55,395 bases of DNA from Eubacteriales bacterium (GTDB lineage: Bacteria; Bacillota; Clostridia; Lachnospirales; Lachnospiraceae), in the NCBI GenBank assembly GCA_030524785.1, contig JAUNFZ010000009.1, positions 1 to 55,395 on the forward strand, read 5' to 3'. The position numbers and the translations under genes were made by a program. Of this stretch, positions 8,334-17,598 are shown one piece after another. Position 1 is the first letter of the stretch. The number at the start of each line of letters is the position of its first letter. The notes beneath the pieces are model-generated. The model worked only from the letters and a program-made list of their open reading frames with translations, was not told the DNA's origin and did no database searches.

Positions 8334-10814
8334 CTATCTGAGGGCAAAATCCGACCGGTCCAGCGTCAGGTTGGGATTATAGGCCGGATCACCATTCTCT
8401 AATATCTTTTCCCATTTCTTCAGAAAAACATCTGCTTCTTTATTAAAGCGCGCCACCTTCTCCGGAGTATCCTCATACCCTCTGGAGCGGGATTCATAGT
8501 GGTACAGCTCTGCAAACGGATTGTAAACTACCAGCTTTCCGTTCTCCCTCACCCGCAGGCAAAAATCAATATCGTTAAAAGCCACCTTAAGCTCCCCGTC
8601 AAATCCCTGCGCCTGCTCAAAGACTTTACGCTTTACCATCATGCAGGCAGCCGTCACAGCGCTTAAATCGGCCGCGCATATAATGCGTGAAAAATAGCCG
8701 TTGTCCCCCCGCATGCTGCCGATAAACGCATGTCCCGCAATGCCGCCGAAACCGATAATCACCCCGGCATGCTGAATCGTATCGTCAGGATAGTAAAGCC
8801 TTGCTCCCACGCAGCCCACATCCTCACGCAGGCAGGGCCCCAGAAGTTCCTCTATACAATCCGGATTTATCATCTCCACGTCATTATTCAAAAACAGAAG
8901 ATACTCGCCTCTTGCCTCCTCTGCCCCGAAATTGTTAATCAGGGAATAATTAAATTCATCCTTCCAGTATATGACACGGACGTTTGCATGCTCCCGCTGC
9001 ACCTGGTCGTAATACGCAAAGGTCTCCTGCTCGGTGCTGTTGTTTTCCACGATCACAAATTCGATATTTTCATAAGAAGACTTCTGCCAAACAGACTGCA
9101 GGCATTTGTCCAGATCCTCCCGGTGGTCCTTGTTCGGGATAATTACGGAAACCAGCGGCTTTTCCTCCGGCATGGCATAAATCGTGCGGTAAAGTCCCGG
9201 ATATTCCCCTTCTATCACTTTTGCTTTCATCCCCAGGCGGTCATAATGGGCCTGCACAGCCCGCGCCCCGGCCTCAAAAGCGTACCGCTTGCTCTCAGGA
9301 TTCTCCGCGGTGGAATCCTTATGGGCGCGCCAGTGGTACAGCACTTTTGGAATATGGCACACTTTTTCTGCCGTCTCTACGCAGCGCAGAACAAAATCAT
9401 AATCCTGAGCTCCATTGTAGGCTGAATCTAACATTCCCACCTTTTCCAAAAGCTCTCTCTTTACCATCACCAGATGGCAGATGTAATTCATACTGCACAA
9501 AAGGTCAATATTAAAGTCCGGCTTAAAGTGAGGCTGAAAATACTCCCTGCCGTTCATGCTTACCTTGTCTTCGTCAGAATAGATGAAATCCGCCGCCGGA
9601 TGCTCATTGATTATGCGCACGCACTCATACAGCGCGTCTTCCGAAAGCAAATCGTCGTGATCTGCAAAGGCGACAAAATCTCCCCGGGCAATTTTCAACG
9701 CTTCATTCGTATTCTCGGAGATGCCAAGCGGCACAGAAGCCGACGCCACCCGGATGCGTGCATCTTTTTTCTGCAGTTCCTCCAGTATTTCCGCCAGCGG
9801 AGAATCCGCTCCGCTGCCGTCCGACAGGCAAAGCTCCCACTTTTCATAGGTCTGGGCCTGTACTGACGCTACCAGTTCCCGCAAATACTTCTCCGGCGTG
9901 CGGTAAAGAGGCACTGCGATGCTGATCAGCGGCTGCGTTTCAAACATATGGGCTCTCTGCGCCTTCAGCTCCTCCTTTGACGGCAGCACGCCTTTGCGCC
10001 ATTTACGATAATCTGCCGTATTGCCTCCGTAAAACAGCTTCTCTCCACAGCGTTTCAATGTCCGCTTCAGTCCGTTTCTCTTATAATAGGCCGCCGCTTT
10101 TTCGATATAAGGCACTGTTTTTGCACTGCCGGCAAAGCCCTTTTTCCCAATGCGGCGCACCGGCATGCGGTATGCCTTTTTCTGGTTTTTTGTCTGAACA
10201 ACAATTGCAGCCTGGCGGCAGGACGGTTTTTCAAAGGACACCTCAAAGCCAAGCGCCGGTTCGCGCTGATCCCCTGTTTCCTCCAAAAGTTCAGGAAAAG
10301 ACTGCAATACATCGGGGCGGCAGTGCCACTTCACATCTGCCGCAATCTTTTTCCCGTCGGAGCCCATCACTCTTATCCTGCTGGGAGAATCCGAAGCCAC
10401 CCAGCCTCCCGCCAGAATCTTTCCATCCTCCTCTTTCCAGGATTCCAGATAACTTTCCGGCTCCCTCTGCCTTCTCAAAAGATCGCGTACAGAAGTCCGA
10501 TACACGCGCTGTCGCTTTTCTTGCTGTTCCTGATACACTTCCAGTCTTTTTGCCTTTTCAAGACCCTCCGGAAGTGTAATCCACAGATCATACTCTCTGT
10601 CGATATAAGCGGCTTTCGTCCGCACATTGATATATTTCTGCCGTATCGCAATTCCCTGGCGCATACCAAGTCTCACCGGAAGTTTCCGTCCGTCCAGATA
10701 TGCGTTCAGTTCTCCATCCCCCATCAGATTTTCCATGAAATGTCCCTGCAGCACAAATATCCGGGGATCTCTCACACAAAATCGGCTGTTCTGCAATACA
10801 AATACGTTCTCCAT
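8334..10814 (-). CDS. Tandem double-GT2 glycosyltransferase with an extra N-terminal domain
   Basis: The protein has about 826 residues. A first part of about 280 residues matches nothing I recognise; it has beta-rich pieces (FVLQNSRFCVRDPRIFVLQG, KILAGGWVASD) that often precede GT2 domains in wall polysaccharide enzymes. Then come two GT2 domains: one from about 300 (ISIAVPLYRTPEKYL, acidic motif FADHDD) and one from about 560 (VSVIIPNKDHREDL, acidic motif FLNNDVEM). I prefer the ATG at 10814 because GGAG stands nine bases upstream; the longer frame would need a TTG at 10829 with no site. It follows the kinase-like fusion gene by 16 bases. It probably adds two successive sugars of the same repeat unit. 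Donors are unknown. Confidence 0.86.
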   Translation of the reverse strand: MENVFVLQNSRFCVRDPRIFVLQGHFMENLMGDGELNAYLDGRKLPVRLGMRQGIAIRQKYINVRTKAAYIDREYDLWITLPEGLEKAKRLEVYQEQQEKRQRVYRTSVRDLLRRQREPESYLESWKEEDGKILAGGWVASDSPSRIRVMGSDGKKIAADVKWHCRPDVLQSFPELLEETGDQREPALGFEVSFEKPSCRQAAIVVQTKNQKKAYRMPVRRIGKKGFAGSAKTVPYIEKAAAYYKRNGLKRTLKRCGEKLFYGGNTADYRKWRKGVLPSKEELKAQRAHMFETQPLISIAVPLYRTPEKYLRELVASVQAQTYEKWELCLSDGSGADSPLAEILEELQKKDARIRVASASVPLGISENTNEALKIARGDFVAFADHDDLLSEDALYECVRIINEHPAADFIYSDEDKVSMNGREYFQPHFKPDFNIDLLCSMNYICHLVMVKRELLEKVGMLDSAYNGAQDYDFVLRCVETAEKVCHIPKVLYHWRAHKDSTAENPESKRYAFEAGARAVQAHYDRLGMKAKVIEGEYPGLYRTIYAMPEEKPLVSVIIPNKDHREDLDKCLQSVWQKSSYENIEFVIVENNSTEQETFAYYDQVQREHANVRVIYWKDEFNYSLINNFGAEEARGEYLLFLNNDVEMINPDCIEELLGPCLREDVGCVGARLYYPDDTIQHAGVIIGFGGIAGHAFIGSMRGDNGYFSRIICAADLSAVTAACMMVKRKVFEQAQGFDGELKVAFNDIDFCLRVRENGKLVVYNPFAELYHYESRSRGYEDTPEKVARFNKEADVFLKKWEKILENGDPAYNPNLTLDRSDFALR

Positions 10815-10830
10815 ACTCTTACTCTCCAAA

Positions 10831-13800
10831 CTATTTCAGGGAAAAAGGTTCCTTGTCAATGGCAAGGTTCGGGTTATAGTAGGGATCTCCTGCATCCACC
10901 ACCGCTCCCCAGCGTTCACGGAAACGGGCGATCTCTCCCTGGAAGCGTTTCTCTTTTTCCGGCGTATCCTCATATCCCCTCGTCTTCGACTCATAATGAT
11001 GCCACCGGGAAAACGGAGTATACACAATCAGATGGCCTGCCGCCCTCACTTTCATGCAAAAGTCTACGTCATTGAGCGCCACCGGGAAGTCCTCCGGAAA
11101 TCCACCCACTTCCTCGTACACTTTTCGGCTCACCATAAGGCATGCCGCCGTGACGGCGCTGTAGTTGCCTGTGATTGCCGCCCGCATCATATAGCCGAGA
11201 TCATCTCCGGCTTTTCCCGTAAACACATGACCCGCAAAGCCACCGAATCCAAGCACAATTCCCGCATGCTGTATTGTGCCGTCCCCGTAGAGAAGCTTTG
11301 CTCCCACGCATCCCGTTCCCGGGCGCATACAGTAGCCCAGCATTTCCCTGATGCTGTCTGCTTCCACGAGCTCCGTATCGTTGTTTAAAAACAGCAGGTA
11401 ATTTCCCTTTGCTCTGGCCGCGCCGAAATTATTGATCGCGGAGTAATTAAACTCGCGTTCCCATCTCTCCACTCGCACCTCGGAAAATTCCTTCTGTATC
11501 CTCTCATAGTAAGCAAATGTTTCTTTTTCCGTACTGTTATTTTCCACCACCACGATCTCCAGATTGCGATAGCTGCTCCTTTCCAGAACAGAGCGAATAC
11601 AGCGGTCAAGATCCTCTGTGTGATCCTTATTGGGAATCACAATGGAAACCAGCGGGTCGCCCGGCGTCTCATAAGTCACATGATACATGCCCCAGAGTTT
11701 CATTCTCTCAGCGCTGCCCTTAAGGCCGCAGCGGCCAAGATGTGCGTCGATGGCCTTTCTGCCCGCCTCGTAAGCATACAGCTTGCTCTCCGGATTCTCC
11801 GCCGTAGAATCCTTATGGGCCCTCCAATGATACAGTACCCTTGGGATATGATATATTTTCTTTGCCTTCTCCGTACACTTAAAAATCAGATCATAATCCT
11901 GCGCGCCGTCATACTCGCTGCAAAATCCCCCCACCTCATCAAACAGCGTCTTTCTGATCACCAGAAAATGTGTAATGTAATTATGGGATCTTAAAAGGTC
12001 CGGCGCAAAATCAGGTTTAAAGTTCGGTGAGAAATGCTCCGACGAATCCATTGTAATTTTGTCTTCGTCCGTATAAACCACTTCCACCAGCGGATCCTGC
12101 AGTGCTGCAGCAACCTCGGACAACGCCTCCGGCGCAATTATGTCGTCATGATCCAAAAGGGCAATATAATCTCCCGCAGCCAGGCCGGCCGCCCCGTTGG
12201 TATTTGCGGAGATGCCGCCATTTTCCTTCAGAACCGTATATTTGATCCTGGAATCCGCCGCAGCATAATCGTCCAAAATCTTTTCTATCTCCGGCCCCGA
12301 GCCGCCGTCCGCAATACAGAGCTCCCAATTAGGATACGTCTGCGCCTGCACCGATTCTATCATTTCTCTTAAAAATGGTACCGGTGTGCGGTAAGTTGGC
12401 ACCAGAATTGAAATTTTCGGCATATACGGAAAACTGCTGTTTCGAAATAGCTGAAGTTCCTCCGCGGAAGCGCAGTGCTTTTCATACCAGTAGTGATACG
12501 GATTTTTGGGCTGCTGCGCCGGCTTTAGAAGGCCAAGCCTTGCCTTTGTAAAATTGCGGGCTCTCCGCGCCCGCTCCAGCATGCAGTACCCTTTTGTGGA
12601 CTGCGTTGCGGCAAGCTTTTGGCTCACTGCCGTAAGCTCATCCCGGAGGGCATCTCTCTCCTTTCGTATCTTTACCACAACTTCCGGTATATCGACAGTC
12701 TCTAATACATGCACTTCACCGGTAATACGAATCGTGTCTGCCTGCGAAAAATCGCCCTCCAGAAAGCACACCGGATCATAAGACCAGAAAATATCCTCGC
12801 CGTTTTCATGAAAGCTGTTGGCAGGCTGTATACGCACCAGCGCAGCAGCGTTCACAGACAAATTTCTGACCCGGCACACCTTTCCCGTCACCACATTCCA
12901 CCGAAGCTTCTTCTGCTTTTTCGCCTCCGAAGCCTCCGCCAGAGAAAACTCTACGGTAAATTCTCCGTTTTCCTTTAAATCCACAGGGGATACAACGGAT
13001 GTACTCCGGTCTTCCTTCTCCACATCGCCATAATACAGCACGCTTAAAAGCTCCCCGTCTCTCTGCGCTTTCTCCTGCCTTCTTAAAGCCTCCGGCTCCA
13101 CGCAGCCCGGCGTAATTTTCTGATACAATTCCCGTATGGGAATATAATTTCCTGTGACATAGCTCTGAAACGCCCGCTCCATCGCCTCATACTGCACAAG
13201 CTCCGCCGAAGAAATTCCGGCCTTCTGATAATACACCTCAAAAAACCGGGTTTCTGTGCCTACATTACGGTTTAAAAAGTAATGCCAGATACGGTATACC
13301 ACAAAATTTACAGGAATCGGGAAATCAAAGGTCCATTCATAATCAATCAGGTTCCAGGCGCCGTTCTTTGTCAGAAGAAGATTTCCCGCCACCATATCAA
13401 TATCCGTCACCGAAAGGCTCATCAGCCCCTCAGGAAGCTTTGCATTTCCAAATACACGGCAAAACTGTTCCGTCATCTCAAAGGGAACATCTGCCCGGGA
13501 ACGCAGAAACTTTACATAATCCTCCAAAATCGTCAGGGCTTCCTCCTGCTTTCCCCCATGCCAAAGATAGTACAGCTTTTCCTCCAGAGTGGAAGTTTCT
13601 TCCAGAAACTCAAGTTCCACGCTGCCGTCTTCCAGAAGTTCCCCTGCATTAACGCATACAGCGCTTCCCTCAAACAGTTCCGCCAATCTTGCGGACCACT
13701 CTGCAATCCTTGCCACATGGGATTTTCCCTCCGGAAAGCAGGCAGACTTTCTCACTGTTTTTGTCCCATCCTCCGCTTTCAGAATATCCGTGCGGATAGA

Positions 13801-13851
13801 AAACTCCCTGCTCCGCTCATTTGAAAATTTTGAGTATATTATTGTTTTCAT
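10831..13851 (-). CDS. Kinase-like domain fused to two GT2 glycosyltransferase domains
   Basis: A 1006-residue fusion. Residues 1-265 resemble an aminoglycoside-phosphotransferase-like kinase: a candidate ATP lysine in TVRKS (Lys35), a catalytic loop TDIDMVAGN with Asp152 and Asn157 at the usual five-residue spacing, and a metal-binding Asp170 in NLIDYEW. Residues 271-385 form a beta-rich domain with YYGD, LRWN and FWSYDP, also seen in the methyltransferase at 46580-48604. A charged helical stretch follows (386-415), then GT2 domains from about 479 (ISILVPTYRTP, LLDHDD) and 734 (VSIVIPNKDHTEDL, FLNNDTEL). The methyltransferase gene ends three bases upstream. Methyltransferase plus kinase next to a Wzt exporter recalls WbdD, which caps O-antigen chains with a methyl phosphate. 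The cap role is inference; the GT2 calls are firm. Confidence 0.85.
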   Translation of the reverse strand: MKTIIYSKFSNERSREFSIRTDILKAEDGTKTVRKSACFPEGKSHVARIAEWSARLAELFEGSAVCVNAGELLEDGSVELEFLEETSTLEEKLYYLWHGGKQEEALTILEDYVKFLRSRADVPFEMTEQFCRVFGNAKLPEGLMSLSVTDIDMVAGNLLLTKNGAWNLIDYEWTFDFPIPVNFVVYRIWHYFLNRNVGTETRFFEVYYQKAGISSAELVQYEAMERAFQSYVTGNYIPIRELYQKITPGCVEPEALRRQEKAQRDGELLSVLYYGDVEKEDRSTSVVSPVDLKENGEFTVEFSLAEASEAKKQKKLRWNVVTGKVCRVRNLSVNAAALVRIQPANSFHENGEDIFWSYDPVCFLEGDFSQADTIRITGEVHVLETVDIPEVVVKIRKERDALRDELTAVSQKLAATQSTKGYCMLERARRARNFTKARLGLLKPAQQPKNPYHYWYEKHCASAEELQLFRNSSFPYMPKISILVPTYRTPVPFLREMIESVQAQTYPNWELCIADGGSGPEIEKILDDYAAADSRIKYTVLKENGGISANTNGAAGLAAGDYIALLDHDDIIAPEALSEVAAALQDPLVEVVYTDEDKITMDSSEHFSPNFKPDFAPDLLRSHNYITHFLVIRKTLFDEVGGFCSEYDGAQDYDLIFKCTEKAKKIYHIPRVLYHWRAHKDSTAENPESKLYAYEAGRKAIDAHLGRCGLKGSAERMKLWGMYHVTYETPGDPLVSIVIPNKDHTEDLDRCIRSVLERSSYRNLEIVVVENNSTEKETFAYYERIQKEFSEVRVERWEREFNYSAINNFGAARAKGNYLLFLNNDTELVEADSIREMLGYCMRPGTGCVGAKLLYGDGTIQHAGIVLGFGGFAGHVFTGKAGDDLGYMMRAAITGNYSAVTAACLMVSRKVYEEVGGFPEDFPVALNDVDFCMKVRAAGHLIVYTPFSRWHHYESKTRGYEDTPEKEKRFQGEIARFRERWGAVVDAGDPYYNPNLAIDKEPFSLK

Positions 13852-13854
13852 CGG

Positions 13855-14778
13855 TCATCTGTCCCTTTCCAGCAGCACCAGGTAGGAATTTGAATACAGC
13901 GGAAAAAGTCCGCTCTCTATCAGTGAATCAAATACCTTTTCTTCATCAAAAAGCACCATGCGCTCTCTGTCAAAATTCCATATATTCATATTCAGTTCGC
14001 CTTTGCCGGGAAGATAATCGTCCGAATAAATTACCAGAGGCAGCTTATAGTCGGGATACGGATAATAAAACTGATACCTGCCAAGCCCTGTTTCCTGAAA
14101 CATTTTCTCAAGCTCCGGCTTTGCAAAGGTTCGTACGCCCACCGGGTTTGGATAATTTTCCAGCCCTTCGAAGTAGTTTCCTGTATGGTCTTCCCTGCAC
14201 CCCGCCCAGTATTTCAATCCCAGACGGTTCTCTATGGCGATCACCAGCTTCCCGCCCGGCTTCAAATGGGAAGCTACCTGGCGCAGAAACTCTGTGTAGG
14301 GCGCCTCTGTTCCAATATAGCCCCGGGCATATTCAAAAACGCCGATCAGCGTGATATAATCGTATTCCCGCGGAAGATTTCTCTCAATATCTTGAAAGTT
14401 TCCCACCAAAATCTTTAAGTTATCGTATTCCCTGTGGCGGTTTGCGTTTACAAGGCTGCGCTTTTTCGACAGGTCCACACAGGTTACGCTTCCTGCCTTT
14501 CTTGCCAGGGCGCCCGTCACTGCGCCGCAGCCGGCCCCGATTTCCAGCACCGTATCTGTCTTTTGAACCGGCAGCCAGTCAATGATATTTTCCCGAATCT
14601 GCGACATATGGTAGAGCACGGCCCAGTCTTTTTCCTTCGCGATCACCGCGTTCAGTTCATCCTCCCGGCAATTTTCTGCAATCTCCAAAAGCCGGTCCTC
14701 AATTTCCCCGTCGCTGTAAAGATCCTCTCCAGGGTACCATGTGTAGTCGACACAAACCTTTCCCACATATTCCTGCAT
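13855..14778 (-). CDS. SAM-dependent methyltransferase
   Basis: A 307-residue class I methyltransferase with the SAM-binding motif VLEIGAGCGAVTGALA near residues 77-92, an acidic strand end at CVDLSKKR, and LVGNFQD and YDYITLIGVFEYA as motifs II-III. The C-terminal half (RLGLKYWAGCREDHTGNY, YPYPDYKLPLVIYSDDYLP) is typical of methyltransferases found in wall polysaccharide loci. A ribosome binding site (AGAGGAT) precedes the ATG. It sits 13 bases after the Wzt gene and 3 bases before the kinase-like fusion, so the three are probably translated together. The substrate may be a terminal sugar or a terminal phosphate; the latter fits a WbdD-like cap but is not shown by the sequence. Confidence 0.85.
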   Translation of the reverse strand: MQEYVGKVCVDYTWYPGEDLYSDGEIEDRLLEIAENCREDELNAVIAKEKDWAVLYHMSQIRENIIDWLPVQKTDTVLEIGAGCGAVTGALARKAGSVTCVDLSKKRSLVNANRHREYDNLKILVGNFQDIERNLPREYDYITLIGVFEYARGYIGTEAPYTEFLRQVASHLKPGGKLVIAIENRLGLKYWAGCREDHTGNYFEGLENYPNPVGVRTFAKPELEKMFQETGLGRYQFYYPYPDYKLPLVIYSDDYLPGKGELNMNIWNFDRERMVLFDEEKVFDSLIESGLFPLYSNSYLVLLERDR

Positions 14779-14791
14779 AGCTATCCTCTTT

Positions 14792-16159
14792 CTATTCCAT
14801 ATTCAAAAGCTTTACTTCTGAATTTGTATCGTAAAATCCCACCGTATTTTTCGTAGAGACGATGGTCAGGTTACAGGCTTCATACAGACGGTGATGCACC
14901 ACAAAATCCATCCCGTTATAGCCGGTGCAGCCCAGAGACAGCATATACTCGCCTCCCTGCATATCCATCGCCTGGGTAAAAGAAATCTCCTGAATTTCTC
15001 CCGCATCCCGGGCCGGCACATTCACCTTTTCAAACAGGCTGTTCGTTCCCGTGATGTCCGTTCCCTTCAAATCTGTAATTGTGAAAGCGTAGATTGGATC
15101 GGAAACTTTCTGATGAAATTTCACCCGCATCTGAATTGTGCATCGGCTGCCCTTCTCCAACGTATTTGAGGACTGTCCCTTCTCATCCAAAATATTGAAA
15201 GCCACAATCTCCGCCTGGCGGTCTCCGTATTCGTTAATATTAGGATTTACAGGAAACGCCGGCGTCCACAAATCCGCGCCATTTGCGCCGTCCTGTCCGG
15301 CTGTGTCCTGCTTTCCGGCCGCCTCGCTCTCAGAATCTCCTGCTCCCTGTTTTTCGGACGCCTCGCCGTCAAAGTCTCCTGCGCCCTGCGGCTTCACCGC
15401 CTCCAGACTCTGGGTATCCAGCTGATTCACCAGCAGCTTTTTATAAAGATCCACCATTTTCTTCGGTTCGCCCTCCGCCAGCTTCTCGCCCTTGTTCAGG
15501 AGAACAACCCGGTCGCAGTACTTGCTGATGCTGCTCAGATCGTGACTGACAAACAGGATCGTCTTGCCCATCTTTTTAAATTCTTCAAACTTCCGGTAAC
15601 ATTTTGACTGGAAAAACACATCCCCTACGGAGAGCGCCTCGTCCACAATCAAGATTTCCGGTTCTATATTGATTGCCACAGCAAAAGCCAGCCGCACGAA
15701 CATGCCGCTGGAATATGTCTTTACCGGCTGATGCACAAACTCACCGATATCCGCGAAATCAAGGATATCCTGCAGCTTGGCGTCGATTTCCTCTTTTGAA
15801 AAACCGATCATCGTGCCGTTCAGATAAATATTTTCAATTCCTGTATACTCCATATTAAACCCGGCACCCAGCTCCAGCAGCGCCGAGATTCTTCCGTTGA
15901 CCGTCACGCTGCCGCTGCTTGGATTCAATACGCCGGTCACAATTTTGAGAACGGTGGATTTCCCTGAGCCGTTGGTGCCGATAATCCCCACAGTCTCGCC
16001 TCGGGCCACTTCAAAATTCACATGGCGCAGGGCATAGTGATCCCTGGAAAGCACCTTTCCCCTTGCAAGCCCCAGAGACTCGAGCAGCCTATCCTTCGGC
16101 CGGTCATATAATTTATATATTTTTGTAAGGTCTTCCACCCTGATTGCATAATCCTGCAT
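14792..16159 (-). CDS. Polysaccharide ABC exporter ATPase (Wzt/TagH type) with C-terminal sugar-recognition domain
   Basis: A 455-residue ATP-binding subunit. Walker A is GTNGSGKST, the signature motif is YSSGMFVRL and Walker B is ILIVDEALSVGD followed by SHDLSSISKYCDRV. After the roughly 245-residue ATPase comes a Gly/Ala/Glu-rich linker with two 13-residue repeats, then a beta-rich C-terminal domain of about 160 residues (IVAFNILDEKG to CNLTIVS) matching the Wzt C-terminal fold that binds the finished chain end in O9a-type systems. It pairs with the permease at 16190-16996. The C-terminal domain suggests that export depends on a feature of the polymer's non-reducing end, possibly added by the methyltransferase and kinase-like products encoded next. 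Confidence 0.92.
   Translation of the reverse strand: MQDYAIRVEDLTKIYKLYDRPKDRLLESLGLARGKVLSRDHYALRHVNFEVARGETVGIIGTNGSGKSTVLKIVTGVLNPSSGSVTVNGRISALLELGAGFNMEYTGIENIYLNGTMIGFSKEEIDAKLQDILDFADIGEFVHQPVKTYSSGMFVRLAFAVAINIEPEILIVDEALSVGDVFFQSKCYRKFEEFKKMGKTILFVSHDLSSISKYCDRVVLLNKGEKLAEGEPKKMVDLYKKLLVNQLDTQSLEAVKPQGAGDFDGEASEKQGAGDSESEAAGKQDTAGQDGANGADLWTPAFPVNPNINEYGDRQAEIVAFNILDEKGQSSNTLEKGSRCTIQMRVKFHQKVSDPIYAFTITDLKGTDITGTNSLFEKVNVPARDAGEIQEISFTQAMDMQGGEYMLSLGCTGYNGMDFVVHHRLYEACNLTIVSTKNTVGFYDTNSEVKLLNME
15308..15385 (-). repeat. Two 39-bp tandem repeats encoding the Wzt linker
   Basis: Two adjacent 39-base units (15308-15346 and 15347-15385) differ at a handful of positions and encode GAGDFDGEASEKQ and GAGDSESEAAGKQ. 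A degenerate partial third unit follows. The repeats sit exactly between the ATPase and the sugar-recognition domain, so changes in copy number would alter linker length without breaking the frame. Confidence 0.8.
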
Positions 16160-16189
16160 TGCTTATCTTCCTTATTTTTTGCGCAGACA

Positions 16190-16996
16190 TCAGAGAACGT
16201 CCGCAAAATGTATCTTCAGCTTGCCAAACACCCGGGTTCCAACAAAAAAGATCAGTATCGTAAGTACCCAGAAATACAGCGTCAGCACCGGCCGCTCCCA
16301 GAACCACCGGCCGCTGATCAGCGCGTCCCGATAGCCTTCCACAATGTAATACATGGGATTCAGTTTCAGGATCGTCACAATTATCCCACTAAGATGCAGA
16401 TCCTCAAAGTTCCACATAATCGGAGTCATCCAGACTCCCACCTGCAGAAAAATATTAATTACCTGGGATAAATCTCTGAAGAAAACCACCACCGCACAGG
16501 TAAGGTACGTCACCCCGAGCACCAGCATAAATGTGGCAAAAGAATAATACACAATCTGCACTGCCGCAATTTTCGGCGCATACCCCATCACAATATAGAG
16601 AAGCAGCATGACTCCGATAAAAAAGAGATGAACGAATGTTGCCGATATCAGCTTTACCACCGGCAGGATACTGATTTTAAACACTACTTTCTTTACCAGA
16701 TAACTGTATTCAATCAGCGCATTTGTGCCATTATTCAGTCCATCCTGAAAGAAAAACCAGGGCACCAGGCCGCTGATCAGCCAGAGCACAAAGGGCACGT
16801 CCCTCACAGCCCCCGCCCGAAGCTTTGAGAATACAAACCAGTACACCAGAACCGTCACCACAGGCTGAATAAACGCCCAGATGATTCCCAGATAAGATCC
16901 GGCATATTTTGTTTTAAAATCATTTTTTGCCAGGCTCAGCATCAGTTTTCGATTCTGATAGACCTCGCCCGGCAGAGAAAAAATTTTTGATGACAT
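16190..16996 (-). CDS. Polysaccharide ABC exporter permease (Wzm/TagG type)
   Basis: A 268-residue ABC-2 type permease with about six hydrophobic segments. The N-terminus ELxxNDFKxKYAGSYLG-like stretch (here SLAKNDFKTKYAGS), FVLWLISGLVPWFFF, YLVKKVVFKISILP and LNPMYYIVEGYRDAL are typical of Wzm, TagG and RgpC proteins. It moves lipid-linked polymer across the membrane together with the ATPase encoded next. GGAGAGCC precedes the ATG. It lies 13 bases after rfbC, so export and dTDP-rhamnose supply share one transcript. A second, clearly different permease of this type is at 49938-50732. Confidence 0.93.
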   Translation of the reverse strand: MSSKIFSLPGEVYQNRKLMLSLAKNDFKTKYAGSYLGIIWAFIQPVVTVLVYWFVFSKLRAGAVRDVPFVLWLISGLVPWFFFQDGLNNGTNALIEYSYLVKKVVFKISILPVVKLISATFVHLFFIGVMLLLYIVMGYAPKIAAVQIVYYSFATFMLVLGVTYLTCAVVVFFRDLSQVINIFLQVGVWMTPIMWNFEDLHLSGIIVTILKLNPMYYIVEGYRDALISGRWFWERPVLTLYFWVLTILIFFVGTRVFGKLKIHFADVL

Positions 16997-17009
16997 AGGC
17001 TCTCCAATT

Positions 17010-17561
17010 CTATTTCTTAAACCCGCGGATACCGCCCCATTTTTTGTCTTTTTCGGAAAGCGTTAATTCCATTCCTTCCGGTATCGGCCACTTGACACCG
17101 ATATCCGGATCGCTCCAGAGCAGTCCTCCCTCGTCGTTCGGATGGTAAAAATCGCTGCACTTATAAGCAAATTCTGCGTAATCCGACAGCACCACAAACC
17201 CGTGGGCAAAATTTTTCGGAATGAAAAACTGCTTCTTATTCTCCGCCGAAAGAATCTCCCCGTGCCATTTTCCAAAAGTCGGTGAGCCTTCTCTCAAATC
17301 TACTACTACATCAAATACCTCACCAGAAACCACACGTACCAATTTATCCTGGGGATAATTGATCTGAAAATGGAGTCCTCGCAGCACGCCCTTTTTGGAG
17401 GACGACTGATTGTCCTGCACAAATTCCACATCGATTCCCGCCGCCTTGAAATCATTGTAATTGTAGGTTTCCATAAAATAACCCCGCTCGTCGCCAAAAA
17501 CAGCCGGCGTGATTACTTTTAATCCCTCAATCTCACACGTCTCTACCGTTATTTTACCCAT
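17010..17561 (-). CDS. rfbC: dTDP-4-dehydrorhamnose 3,5-epimerase
   Basis: The third step of dTDP-L-rhamnose synthesis. The cupin-fold protein carries VITPAVFGDERGYFMETYN, the catalytic histidine in RGLHFQ, and FIPKNFAHGFVVLSDYAEF, all standard for RfbC/RmlC. I choose the ATG at 17561 (183 residues, MGKITVE), because GAGGG lies eight bases upstream; an ATG six bases earlier is too close to that site and the longest reading would need a TTG. Length is normal. It lies between rfbA and the exporter genes and acts in the cytoplasm as a dimer in known relatives. Confidence 0.95.
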   Translation of the reverse strand: MGKITVETCEIEGLKVITPAVFGDERGYFMETYNYNDFKAAGIDVEFVQDNQSSSKKGVLRGLHFQINYPQDKLVRVVSGEVFDVVVDLREGSPTFGKWHGEILSAENKKQFFIPKNFAHGFVVLSDYAEFAYKCSDFYHPNDEGGLLWSDPDIGVKWPIPEGMELTLSEKDKKWGGIRGFKK

Positions 17562-17598
17562 GGTCATATCCCTCAATCCCTAAACATTTTTTAAATCC

